This document shows, one piece after another, positions 35,301-47,949 of a stretch of 64,000 bases of DNA (its first letter is position 1; every line of letters begins with the position of its first letter). Position numbers and translations under genes: made by a program. Source of the DNA: Physcomitrium patens (lineage: Eukaryota > Streptophyta > Bryopsida > Funariales > Funariaceae); NCBI RefSeq assembly GCF_000002425.4, contig NC_037253.1, forward strand, positions 17,872,407-17,936,406, given 5' to 3'. A model generated the notes under the pieces. It was not told where the DNA came from. It did not search any database and was given only the letters and a program-made list of their open reading frames with translations.

Positions 35301-36250
35301 GCATAGCATTTAAAGTTTTATTTCTTTCTTTCTTTCCTCCTCCTCGTCAAGAGTGAGTATTTGGGATGAACGAGATTTGGAGTGTGCAGCGACAAGTTTA
35401 TGTAGTGCGGAATGCAATCAAGCATTACCACGAGAGAGCATTCTTTGCCAGAAGCAAACATCACAAGCGACAGGAGCAAGGCAAATAACGTGAGTAACAA
35501 CGTCGCCACAGCGTGAACGACGGCAAGGAAGATGAGAAGTAACAGGGAACAGACACGAACAAACAAGAAGAAGAAGCAGAGGAAGTGTAGGCAGCAGCAG
35601 CAGCAGCAAGGGATCTACAAGGGCGAAGACGGAATTGGTGAATATTGGAACCAAGAGCGAGGCACAATCAAAACCAACAGCAGTGCAGCAAAGTGGCAGA
35701 CCTATATAGTAAGAATCAACGTCGGGAAGAGGAAAACCAAACAAATGAGGTGAGAGGTGAAATTAGTGCGAAATTAGCAAAAGGGCAGCATTCTGTGGAA
35801 GAGCGATAAAAAAAAAAATAACAGCACGAAACAAAGGCAATCGAAGATCTGAGGGCAAGCGTTGGCAAATCGAGGGAAGAACTTTGTTTGTAACAGGATC
35901 AACTTAATCAAGCAACAATCCAGAAGCAACTAAACGATAGCAGCGCAAATAGGCGAAGTCGAAATCCAGATCTGAAGGGCGAGATTGACAATCCGTGCGG
36001 AAAAACAAAAGTAGAAGCGAGTGCAAAGTTCAGCAGTGCAGCCAAGAAGAGTAACGAAAAGAAAACAGCCATAACAATTTGTAAAGGCAGCCAATCGATA
36101 ACACAGCAATCAAGGAAACTATGTGCCCAAAACAATTAGCAAACAAATTTGCTATGGGCAGGACACGGATTGAGCAAAACACAGATTGAGGAGGAATTAG
36201 GGTTCATATGCTTTAATTCTTGTTTTGTATTAGGGTTATGTTACAAGCAC
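35300..36250. other. GC-richer, purine-biased island in AT desert
   Basis: About 950 bp of balanced composition with strong A+G bias on the + strand, including a CAG repeat near 35,597-35,610. Reading frames are short on the + strand. The Leu-rich frames on the - strand simply mirror the purine run. It may be the leader or LTR region of an unrecognised retroelement, or a noncoding transcript. No LTR or coding domain was found. Confidence 0.4.
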
Positions 36251-37456
36251 ACCCCAAGTTGTTTTACATACATCTAAGAAAAGAAAGGCCCTCTAATTCT
36301 CTACTTGGTTGGTTTGCTAATTTGGTCAGAAATTGGCAAAGAAGAGAGAGAAGAGGTCTAGGATTTGCAATGGGACCAAGACTCATGTTGTGACAAGGAA
36401 TTCATCTTCAAATCCATTTGTAGGAGATAAACAAAGCAACCAATTAGAGGCTCCAGGTGTGCATGTAGCAATTTGGGGGTGTAAATGTAATGTGAGCTAT
36501 TGTATTAATACTTCATTGATACCAAATTTGGAGAATTCATATCATCCCAATAGAAAGAAAAATAGTCCAACAAGAAGGTGATCATGAAAGATGTAGTAGA
36601 AAGATGGGTTGACATTTAAATTACAATAGGAAACTATGTTTAAGCAAGTCAGAAAGATGTTAGAAGAGAGTTAGTAGTGCCAATGTGAATTGAGTGTGAA
36701 TTAACTCTGAATCTAGAGCACAAAGAGCTCTTGAAAAAGAAGCTTATGAGCAAAGATCAAATTGAATGATTGAAATAAGGAGATTTTGAAGCTAGGTGAA
36801 TTGAAGAATCTCAATGAAAGTTTAGGAAACTTGAAGAAAATCTATGTAGAATGAAAATAGAACTGAAAATGTGTATATATAGGAATAGAAAATTGAAAGA
36901 TCATATATAAGAAAAAAACTAAAATAAGAATATTAGTATGATTATTTTATTTATATTAAATAGTTAATTAATTATTAAAATTAATAATAAATTTTAAAAT
37001 TTTAGAATTTATTTTTGCTTCCTAAGAGTATTACAGTTGACTTTTAAAAAGATATCTAAGTGCCATTTGGATCAATTTATAATATATTTTTAAAAAAATT
37101 AAAAAATTATTTCTAAAATTATTTTATAGAATTTTTTAACTTCTAATATCCACTATACATTTGCCATACTTCTTTTTAAAGATAAAGTTTAGATCTTTGC
37201 AAATGTATAAAAATTATTAAAGATTTAACAAGTTTCTAATAAAAATCATATTTAGTTATCTAATATAATTAAAATTTTCACCAATTAATTCAAGTTGAGA
37301 TCTATATTGTAATAGATTTTTAAGAAAAATATAATTTTCTATGCATAAATAAAAGAGATAATTAAACTACTACATTTTAAATTAAATAAAGATATTTAAA
37401 ACATAATATTTTTTGTTTCAAAAATGCTTAATTTTATTTTTAGCATTTGATATTTA

Positions 37457-37503
<47 letters not shown>

Positions 37504-40500
37504 TTTACTTTTATTCTTAAAATATAGAAATACAAAGAAATTCTAATTTTTTTATAAGTTGTAACAATCAACATGAAAAATACATCTTGATATATTTGAA
37601 AAAAATATTTTAAGTTTAGCCATAAAATAGACTCAGCCTTTAATACCTCTCCGTAAGCTCTAAAAATTTTCATCTTTTTACATAAATTTTTAAATATTTT
37701 CTTTGTAATTATTAATTATAGCAATGAAGTATTTTATTGCTTTATGACTAGATTTTAAGAAATTTAATTAATTTAATATTATTTTATGTACTTTTAAAAT
37801 TTAAAAAATGATCTTAATTATATAATATTATGGATGATTGTAATTATACTATTTTATTTTTAATTAATATTTCTTAATAATTTTTAGAGATTTCATCAAA
37901 TATTTGATTGATGACATTGATTTAACTTGCTTGTATGTCCTTTTCTAATTCCTAAAAGGTTTGTACTTTGTCCCTATTAATGTCTATTAATTTTAAATCT
38001 TCTTCTTTAATCTTATATTTTTAATTTTTAATTTTTTAATTTTTGGTGTTAATTAAAAAAATATTTAATTAATTTTTTCTAAAATAATAGCTACTTCATT
38101 GAGTATTTATAACTCAAAATATTTTATCCATACTTTACATGTAAAATTTCATTATTTTTAATAATATCATCAAATTAAAAGACTTGGTTTTAAAATTTTG
38201 TTCTATTTTATAAAGATAGTGATTATTTTAAAAAATCTCATATCAAGTTGTATCTACTTTCTTCAAATCAAAATGATAGTGTTTAATAATACTAATGAAG
38301 TTTGATGTTGTATATTATTTCTATGTTCTATGTGAAAAGGTTTTTAGTGCATCCAATTATATATCTAAAAATTCCACATATAAATTAATATTAACTAATT
38401 AGCCTAAATTAATCACTATGCATTGTAGTAAATTTTAAGTTATTAATCTATTAATAATATAGATTTATATATTCATTAATATAATCTAATCTATATTCAT
38501 CTAATCTATACATTAAATGTTATTTTAATTTTTTATCTAAAAAATATACTATATCTTAATTAGTAACGTCATCCAAATATTACTTCTATTTAAAGAAATC
38601 ATCCATTGATTTAATTATTCATCCAAATTGGCTTTTATATCTTTTCTATCCTCTTATTTAAGATTCATTTATAATAACTAATGAATAGACTTATAACATC
38701 ATCCAAGTAAGAACATAAGGGATTTTGCACTTCTAAACCTATTGTTGCACCTGTCTCTATAAATTAATATACCATAGATAATCTCAAGCTCCAAATTGAA
38801 TCCTACTAGTCTTGTTAGAAATAAGACTTGAAGATGCATTTATATTCTAATTTTTGCCTTCAACTTTGGTTGTATGTTTACAATATTATTCCTTAATATT
38901 CATGATCTAATTTGACAAGGCATCAAACTCCCTTGTACAAAATTAAGTATAATTTTTTTGTTATTAATATTTTTAAGAAAAATACAAATTTACTAAAATT
39001 TTGACTTCAAATGACATCTTCTCTTAAAATTTGAGCCCTTGAATTGCATAGTTCCTTCTATCCTTGTTTTCCTATTTTGTGACTTTACTTTGCTACTTAA
39101 ACACTCTTATTATATCTATGCTCCAATATAATTAATTATTAGATTTTTAGAAACTTGACTTTATCATTTCTTTAAAAAAAAAAAATTATAGTTTTTTTGC
39201 TTGTAAGCAATGAATATGAGCCTTCCAAAATAGAACTAGCACTCTATAAAGGCAATAAATCACTCTTTAGAAAATTGGATGTTTTTTTTCTGTCAAAACT
39301 CCAAATTCTTAGATTTTTATATTTGTAAAATTGTATTTTTTTATATTTGCATCTCTTATACTCTTTTTCTAAAACCTAAAGGTGGCAACTACATCTCCAT
39401 CCTTTAATTCCAAAGAGTTCAAACTAAGATCCACTGTCTTCATTGATTTAAGAATCAAAATCCAAAGTCAAAGTTGATGGTTATCAAATGAGTCCTAGAA
39501 ATGCTTTTGTAGCTAAATTAACTTCACCATTGTGTTTAAAAAATATTTTCTAAGAAAGATGACTATATACATACTTTAATCTATACAAATACAAATTTGT
39601 AATACTTATGAAGATTAAAAGTTTATCTATTTGGATTGAATTTATTTATTTCTAAATTACTTCTAACTTACATTTAAATTTTTTATAATATTTTTAAAAA
39701 AGATATTATCTATCTAATATATTAATATTTTATAAAAATAAATATTTAAGTTATAAGATAGATCTATAGTAACTTCTAAAATCTTAAAAATTGATAGAAA
39801 AAAACCTGAACACGATATTAAGTAAAGAAGTTTTCTAAACATAAATTAGATCTTTAGATGTTTTTAGATGTACTAAGTCGTTATAAAGGCTTTTTAAAAT
39901 AAAATAAAAATTACATGTAAGAATTCTCAATAAAAGCATCATAAACTTCAAGCACTGGTTTATATATATTATGGTCCTTATACAATTTCTACATAGCCTC
40001 TTATTAGCTAGTATATAAAGAGAGAAGATAAATACATTTTTAGTCTTGTAAATGCTTTTTTTGTACTCCAATATCAGTTAAAAACATTTAGAAAATTTTA
40101 TATTCAACAATATTTATTTCGGTACATTCTTTTTTAGCATAATTTTTCTTAGTCTTTTATCTTTTTTGATTATGTGTAAATATGATGTTTAAACTATGCC
40201 CTTAAAATATATTTAATACAAAAATAAATATTAAACTTTGAAAATATCTTAGTCTTATCAAAATTATTTTTTTATAATCAAAGTATTAGTTTTTTAAAAA
40301 AAATTATATCAAATTTTGTAATTGAGATAAGATTTTATTTATTTATTTATTTATTTTTATAGTACATTGTGCATTTATCTATTATATCATGTAATCATAA
40401 ATAATAATTTCTATTATTTTGTTATTATTTTATCATAAGAATAATTATTTTAAAATATTTACTTTAACTAAATATCATATATATATAGTTAATAATCTTT

Positions 40501-41200
40501 AGAATACAGAATCAAAATATCATATAATTAAATAATATTGATTTAACACCAAAATATACATAAAATTAGTATTTAACATAAATAACATAACCAACTTATC
40601 TTTTGAGTCATTTTTATATAAGATTTTATTTTATTGAATTGAAAAAAAGTACATATGCATACACAAAAATCAATGTTCTTTGTCTTGAATGTTCTACTAT
40701 AATTAAAGTTGTCATCCTTCAAACTCTTATTATTACTAAATTAAAATTTATTTATATTACTTGACTTACTTTATGTCATTCTATAGAATATAATAATATG
40801 TTTGCTTTTTAATATGTGGCATGATATATATAAGCTAAAAATCAAATCAAATCAAATCAAATAGGTAATGAGCATAAATATGTAAATATATGCACAATAG
40901 CATTGCTTTACTAAAATTTGATCAAATACATAAATAATTTCAATTCCATTCAAATAAATATGAAAACTACTGAACCTCTTTGAAGATTGTCTACCAAATA
41001 TTCTAATTTCTCACCACATAGGATGCACACCATGTTACAAAAATATAACCTTGCTTCCCTTTGAAATCTTCATGGAAGCAATTCTAAACAATAAACAATA
41101 GACAAGCCTGCCATACTTCATTTATATCAAGGAAACAAAAATACAAGACACAACTACAATAATAAAAACACAATCTATATATATATATATATATATATGA
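36251..41200. other. AT-rich desert
   Basis: A very AT-rich stretch without recognisable coding sequence. It includes an (AT)n tract at about 37,463-37,499 and another at 41,178-41,198. A moderate-complexity frame at 36,333-36,581 shows no family signature. Confidence 0.6.
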
Positions 41201-41218
41201 ACAATAAATCAATGTTAA

Positions 41219-42300
41219 ATGCAAATGCTGATGTGGAACGCAGACACACAAATCCCATCTTGTTGTGTTGCGGCCTATCATAGTACTCCCAATGTGAGAA
41301 ATTGCGCTTGTGAAAACAAATATCAAGCAAGACATGGGCAAATATCTATTAGACATTGTAGTTGCCGAACTAGGCAGTTCCAAACAGGCTTTTCAGAAAC
41401 CACCGAAGCTACACTTCAACAATGACACCCAGTTGCCGAACAACGATATAGAAACTAGAATCTCAGCACTTAAGTCACAGTTGAGCATGACATGTGATGT
41501 TTTAAGCAAATTTATGGTTGGTCCACCTACAGAGGAGCTCCGCAGCAGCCAATACCCTGCTTTCCATGCCGACAACGGTTCTCGTCCACAAATAAAAAGC
41601 CGAGTTATCTGGAAATGTTAACGAGCCTTCTCGAAGAAGTTCGAGGATGCACCGCATCGCTGCCGCGTTCGCAGCTCCGTCCTAGGCTTCCAGGTCTAGT
41701 AGGTCAGGTCCGAATCAAGGATATTCGACGCTGTAAAGGTGAGCCATCAGTTGCAAGGATGCGTTTGAAGAGAACAGAATTTCTCCCCCCGAGACTCGAA
41801 ATCCGACATTACGAAGATTCAGTGTGAGTTGCAAGGTTCGTTTTTCTGTGTCGAGGTGAGAATCGTATCCGTCTGCCAATCGGATAGATTATTGAGATCA
41901 ATTTCAAGGACCGGCGCTTGGACCGTAGCGAGATCCAGTACGCTCCTCAATTCGATCTACAGAGTATGGCATCATTCGTTTGCATGAAATGGGCACTAAT
42001 AAATTGTTCCTCAGTACCCACAAGTGGCGAAGAGTTTTTTAAAAAGGCGTGTGTATCAGATCGCCCAGAATCGCGACCCACATCCTCCCAAGGGAACCAC
42101 AAATGGAACCTGACAGCACGAGACATGGCAAGTCCACTGGGAAAGATTGTGGCCCACCTTTTTCGCGGCTTGCCATATATGGCCGTGAATCCTCTGACGA
42201 ATCCAAACATTCTTCGTCCCTGGACACTGCTCTTATCGATGCGCAAGATCAGCTCAGACCATAAAGCATCGCTTGCAAGTTGCATGGGATAGTTGGACTT
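41219..42300 (+). other. Gene-like island, unassigned
   Basis: Composition rises abruptly near 41.2 kb. On the + strand a frame at 41,310-41,621 looks coding, with an amphipathic stretch (ETRISALKSQLSMTCDVLSK). A second frame (41,590-41,827) continues with KKPSYLEMLTSLLEEVR, offset by one base, as if a frameshift or a tiny intron separates them. A third segment at 42,010-42,292 is open in two frames. I see no domain and could not make one spliced model. It could be a small hypothetical gene, a pseudogene, or the 5' region of the F-box gene downstream. Confidence 0.35.
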
Positions 42301-42899
42301 CAGTCGAGTCCTGAATAGTTAAAAAAACCTATTCCCTACCACATGTGTTGTGCGCTAGACATGCAGTTCTGAAGTTGGCTAGAGGGTTAGAGTGTCGGGC
42401 ATTGATCTTAAGTTTTGAGTGTGATCTGTGGTGAGAATTATGCATTGAACTTCTTCGGTGCTGTGGAGTCGGTGATGATTGCTTTTGCAACCATGGTGTA
42501 GTCAGGATTAATTTAGACCTCGCTTCCATGTTTTTTTTTTCTTTTCTTTTGTAACCCTTGCAGATTTGTGGCTTTTGTACGTCTCAAATGGGCAGCTTGT
42601 ATTGTTGAGGGGTGCAATCAGTGGTAAAGACTGAATGTGAGGCACGTAAGATTTGGATGTCAGTCTCATTTGCACCCTGTTTTTCTCTTGAGGTAATCGA
42701 TTGACGCCTTAGTGGACGCTCTCACGGTCTCTCTCTTTCATTCTTTCTTTCTTTCTCAGCTAGCATGTCTAACATTATTTTCTCTATAGTTGGTTGCGAT
42801 CGGTTACAATCCTACACAATTTTTTAGAGCATTGTTAGTCCTGGTCTCAGATCGTTCCATCGACTCGCTTTGGAGATTTTTTTCCATCACGATTCAGCA

Positions 42900-42902
<3 letters not shown>

Positions 42903-42937
<35 letters not shown>

Positions 42938-42953
42938 CTCTCTCTTTCTCTCT
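42903..42953 (+). repeat. (CT)n tract upstream of the F-box frame
   Basis: Long CT-repeat on the sense strand ending about 113 bp before the ATG of the F-box reading frame. It is likely in the promoter or 5' UTR. It parallels the CT tract on the sense strand upstream of RPL6. Confidence 0.75.
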
Positions 42954-43065
42954 GATTCGCCATATCCAGTGTCGATACCTTAAGCATTGATCCAAATTCC
43001 TGCCCAATCTGTTCCCTTGGTTTTGGTTCTTGTGTTTATTGTGATTCTTCCATTCGGAGTTAGCA

Positions 43066-43320
43066 ATGTACGAGTATGTCTTGCACGTAGGGTTGCCAAT
43101 GGAACTCCAGTACTCAAAATCTTATGAGGCTGACGCTGAAGTGGCAGGATCCTATGTGGATTGGGGGATTTTGAGCAAGGAGATTATGGAGCAAATCTTC
43201 GCTCGATTGCCCATCAAGGAAGCTGTTCGGGCCAGTTGCGTTTGCAAGCACTGGCAATCGATCGTCTTCTCGCGCAGCTTCGTGACCTTCATCTTGAAAT
43301 TCAAAATTCCTAGGCGTTGA
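43066..43320 (+). pseudogene. F-box domain reading frame, truncated (84 aa)
   Basis: ATG at 43066. Residues about 27-70 form an F-box: WGILSKEIMEQIFARLPIKE, then VRASCVCKHWQSIVFS, with the expected Leu/Pro, Val-Cys-Lys-Trp pattern. F-box proteins tether substrates to SCF ubiquitin ligases through Skp1. The frame ends at a TGA (43318-43320) where plant F-box proteins normally continue into a kelch or LRR substrate-binding half. The same frame stays open beyond that stop to 43,596 (about 92 codons) without clear kelch motifs. It may be a pseudogene, a stand-alone F-box protein, or a first exon whose donor I did not find. Confidence 0.6.
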
Positions 43321-46300
43321 TCCATTGCACAGGGGATTAGGAGTATTCGCGATGGTGCATCTGTGATCAGGGGGTTCTCATCCTGTACACTTGCCGTCGC
43401 GTGCACCCAACAGCGCATGATTTCTTGTAATTATGAGGACGTAGTCGGCCATGTTGAATGCAATGAGAGGAGAGTAGCTTGTTCAAACCCCAAATCCGCC
43501 AGTCAACTTGGCTCTATTCTGGCACCTTTTTTCCTTGGTGAGTTTTGTTCAATTCCGTTCGCCCTTTCTCCCAAGAAAGAGATTTTTAGCGATTGAATCG
43601 ATTCACGGTGCGTAAGTCTTGACAAAGATAGTGCATGAATTCAATCAATCTTCACAAATTCCTCATCAGCTTTCAGTTGGTCTTCAACACAATCCCCTCA
43701 ACACTCTCGTATGCTCGCAGCGATCTCATCCAGAAGGGTTTGCGGGAATCGTGTCACCGCAACATGAAAACTCTTCCGACAAATCTTATACTGTATTGCA
43801 ACGCAATCTCGCCAAGGGCTTTCCAGTACTCTTCCTGTGAGTCGCCCTGCACAAGCAATCAAAGATTACAACTGTGTAGCTTCACAAATCAAGGTTCACA
43901 TGGGTTCTCGTCCAGAACTGTAATGTAGCCTTACAAATCAATGCAAAGTTTGATAAGTAATAGACGTTACGATCAAGTGCGAAAGCCATACGCCGAAGCA
44001 AGTGTTGAATCCCGAAGAGCAGACATTGAACGCACACAAGTTCACAGCATGTTGGTAGAGAACCATGCACAAATCTATGCGGTTTTATATGCAAAGTTAG
44101 AACTATTCTGAAATGGGGATATCTTTCCACATCAGAAAATTGCATTTTCGGAAGAACTTTGGTCTTCGATTTTGGTGTGGATTTGTAAATAGTCAATTTA
44201 GACCACTATTGAAATGATGTATCTCATTTGCTGATGCATTTTTGGTAAAATTTTAGTAATTTGGAATTCTCAAAACATTGTGCAGAGTGCAGAAAGTTGA
44301 AAATTTCATGTTCGACTGAAAAGGTGTGATTTTTTCTTAAAACATCCTTTACTGAGGTAAATTGAATAAGCGATAAAGGAATAAACTTCGTTGAAACTGG
44401 TTTTGAAAGAGAGCGAGTTAACATTGAAAGAAGTGATTAATGACCCTTGTTTATGAAATTTTATGTAAAAAATATCTTAACTATTTAAATGGGATATTTT
44501 TTGTTCCATCTATTTTTGAAGATATAGAATTTTGTGAAAACAGGCTCATACTTGTTTCTACAAATGTTTTTATCAAACTATAACTTCATGTTTAAATAAG
44601 AGCCCATAGAATTTATTTTTTTGTGATTTCTTTTGGAAATTTCATCTTTAACAATAGAATGTAGCAATGAAATATAGAATTGTTTGTTCCAGTGTGATTT
44701 CTTATACAACTAATAGATTAAATCCAAAATCTACATCATGTAATAAAAATACATCAACTTTTTACTAGTGCCATTATTGAAACTTATATTTTGTTAAGTA
44801 ATAAGATTGCTTCTTAATACTACTTTGAATTCACAATATTCAGGTACACACAATGACTTAAACAAAACATATTTGTAACATAAATTGACTTTGTATTTTG
44901 CAATTTTTTTGATTTTACTAAAAAATGTGTATCTTACAAGAAGATTGTACATAATCCTGATGCCCTAATGGGATACGATTATGTTTGGCTTCTTTTCTTC
45001 TCCATACTCTAATTATTTATTTCTTTCTCTCTTTCTTATCTTCTAAATTTACAATGTATTGATATATCTTAATTTCTCTATTCAGTCTCCCTCTATGCCT
45101 TCTTCCTTTATCTCGCTCTTTACAACAAATTCTTAAGACCTAATTTTTAAAATGTAATTTTTTTTCAACATATCATTAATTCGTACAACCTACTTAAGTT
45201 TCTCTATTATTAAATTTGGTTGGACTAGATTGACTGTGTTGGTTTAGATAAATTTTGTCTTTAACAATAGATTTTGTAAATTATATCTCTACTTCAAATT
45301 TCTTTTATGAATTACAAATAATATATTGTAAAGCTATTTTAAAAAAATATAAGAAGTTGTTATTGGAATTATTTCTTAAAGTTTTAATTTTTTTTTTTTT
45401 TATTTAACAAATACCAATAATAATGATAACTTAATAACAATCAATAATGTTGTACTAGATTATAAAAATTAAAATTATAAAATCACTTGATTGGTCATAA
45501 ATTTAACATTTAAGAAAAAAGTTGATTCTCTTAAGAACCATTTTGATTTTTTTTTTTTTTTTTTTTTTTTTTTGAAAAAATACATATTTGTGAGTCCTAC
45601 CTATGCATTTTAATTAAGGACATTGTCAAAATCAATGTTTTAATGTTTTTTAAAGATAAATATATGAAGATTTAAGAATTTATCTGGTTGTATAAATATT
45701 AAATAAGATTTAGAAGGTCTTATAAGTTAGAAAAGTCTTGTGAAATAAAAAAATTATAAAAATAGAATGTTCGTAGGTTTTAGAGATAATTATCTTAATT
45801 AATTTAAGTATATTTTTCTCTTACTTGTAATAATAAATATTTGGTTATTAAAACAAATATCTTTGTTAGTCTTTTTTTCACATTTATTCTTTATTAGACC
45901 TTCTAAATCTTGATTAAAATTTATAAAACTTATAAATATATTAGTTATTAGGAAAAAGAAGCATGAAAATAAAATATCATGACTATTTAATTATTTAAGA
46001 ATTAATTATGATTTTGATGTGATTTAAATTGATTTTTTTACTTCAAAAATCAATAAGACCAGATAAAATTGTATTAATTACACATTAGAATCTTAAAAAC
46101 ATGAAAAAATATTTTTATAATTTATATAGAATTTATAAGGATTTTTTAGAATATATTTTAAAGATTTTGGTAAAAATAATTTTATCACTTTAGGAAGCTA
46201 TTATAAAGAATTGGAACAAGACGTGCAAGCCTTATTAGGTTCCCACACTAATTAAGTATTCTTGAATACTTTGATGAATTAAAAATTGAAAGAAAACTTG

Positions 46301-47292
46301 TTTTATTAGTAGAAAATAGGATGACCAACAATTGGAATAGTAATAGTAGAAATGTATGTACATATATCTTATATGGTTGTAACACCTTAGATGTAGGTAG
46401 TAAGATAAGACTAAATCTTTGCAACCCCTTTAAAACACCTTATCTACTACTTACAAGCCTTAGTGAGGCTCAAATTTTTAACTACTTAAATAATTGATCC
46501 TTGAGGTAAAATCTTATAACCAAACTTTTTTATTTTTTAATGTTTATCTTTAAACTATAATAACTTGTAGTATTTAAATTTACATGTTTTTTTTATATAA
46601 TTGAAAAGACAAAAGAATTACCTATATAAAAATGTATTTTTAATTTAATTTTTAATTTTTTTTATCAAATTAAAATTCAATTAATAGATTGTCACAAGTT
46701 TTTAGAATTTGTATTTATTTGATTGTCTTTTTCATATATTTTGTCATTCTTCTTTTTAATTATTTATTATTGTAGTTCTTACTTAATACCACTATTTATA
46801 AGAATAAAAATAAAAATAATCTAAATTAAAGACATCTTGTGATTTGAGTTAAAGGATGAATTTTATCTTCATAGATGATCTATTCAAAACTTACTGAATA
46901 CCATTGTCATGTTATTACACAACTATTGAATAAAAATAAATAAATAAATAAAATAATTACATTATAGAAGAGATTAACTAAAAGTATAATATAAAATTAC
47001 TTTTAAAACATTGATTAAAGTTAAAGAGGTAGTAAAAATAATATAATATTAATTTTGCTTTCTTATGAATAAGAAAAAAAAAAACTTCTATCTATTTTTT
47101 AAAATCATAAACAAAACAAAAACAAAATAGGTTAGCAAAACTAATATTATGGATATATTTATACAAAAGTAAAGAATAGCTTTTAGCAAAAATTACTTAG
47201 AAAAGCTTTAGATTTATACTTCAAGAGGATTGGTTATAAAATAGGGTTGAAACCAGACATTGAGACAAAATATTGTATATCTATGGCAAATA

Positions 47293-47325
<33 letters not shown>

Positions 47326-47900
47326 GATTCAAAAGCAAGGTTAAAGAAAGACTTAATAAGATTTTTTGAAAATTTATTTTGAAAGATATGAGTTGATAAT
47401 AATTTTGTGAGAACTTTGCAAAGTTTGGATTGTTTTTGATGATTTTCTTTTATAAAATAATATATATATATATATACTGGTAAATTACGTGATTTTTGTA
47501 GCAGATCTATGGATAAAGTTTTATGAATTTGTAAATATATTTGTATTAGACATATGCTATAAAATGAGCTTAATTAGATGCTCAAATCAAATATAATTAA
47601 AATTTAAGTAAATTAGGATATTAAAATTATATTTTAAATGTAAGTATAGATTTCTATAATTTTGAGTAATTTTTCAATTGGATTAAAGTAATTTTCTTAT
47701 GTATTGATTTTCTTAAGAATGATTATGTTTTTTTTGGATTTAATTAGAATTATTTAAGATTATTTATGATTTATTTTGAATTGATTAGAGTATGGTAAGT
47801 TTTTTTTAGAATTTTCTAAAATTAATGAAGAATACTTAGGATGATTGGAGGCTTATTTAAGTTCCTTAAGTTTGCCAAAAAGATGTTTCTAAAGACCTTA
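43321..47900. other. F-box 3' side, then AT-rich desert
   Basis: 43.3-44.2 kb keeps balanced composition with open but unrecognisable frames. From 44.2 kb the sequence is strongly AT-rich, with long T runs near 45,550-45,573 and 47,298-47,325 and no recognisable gene. Confidence 0.5.
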
Positions 47901-47949
47901 TGCATTGTTTTTTGGGTTGTAAATCCAACTTCAAGATAAAATCAAATCT

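Noticed and set aside
35418..35744. Leu-rich, membrane-like frame on the minus strand
   Set aside because: It mirrors a purine-rich run including CAG repeats on the other strand and has no family signature.
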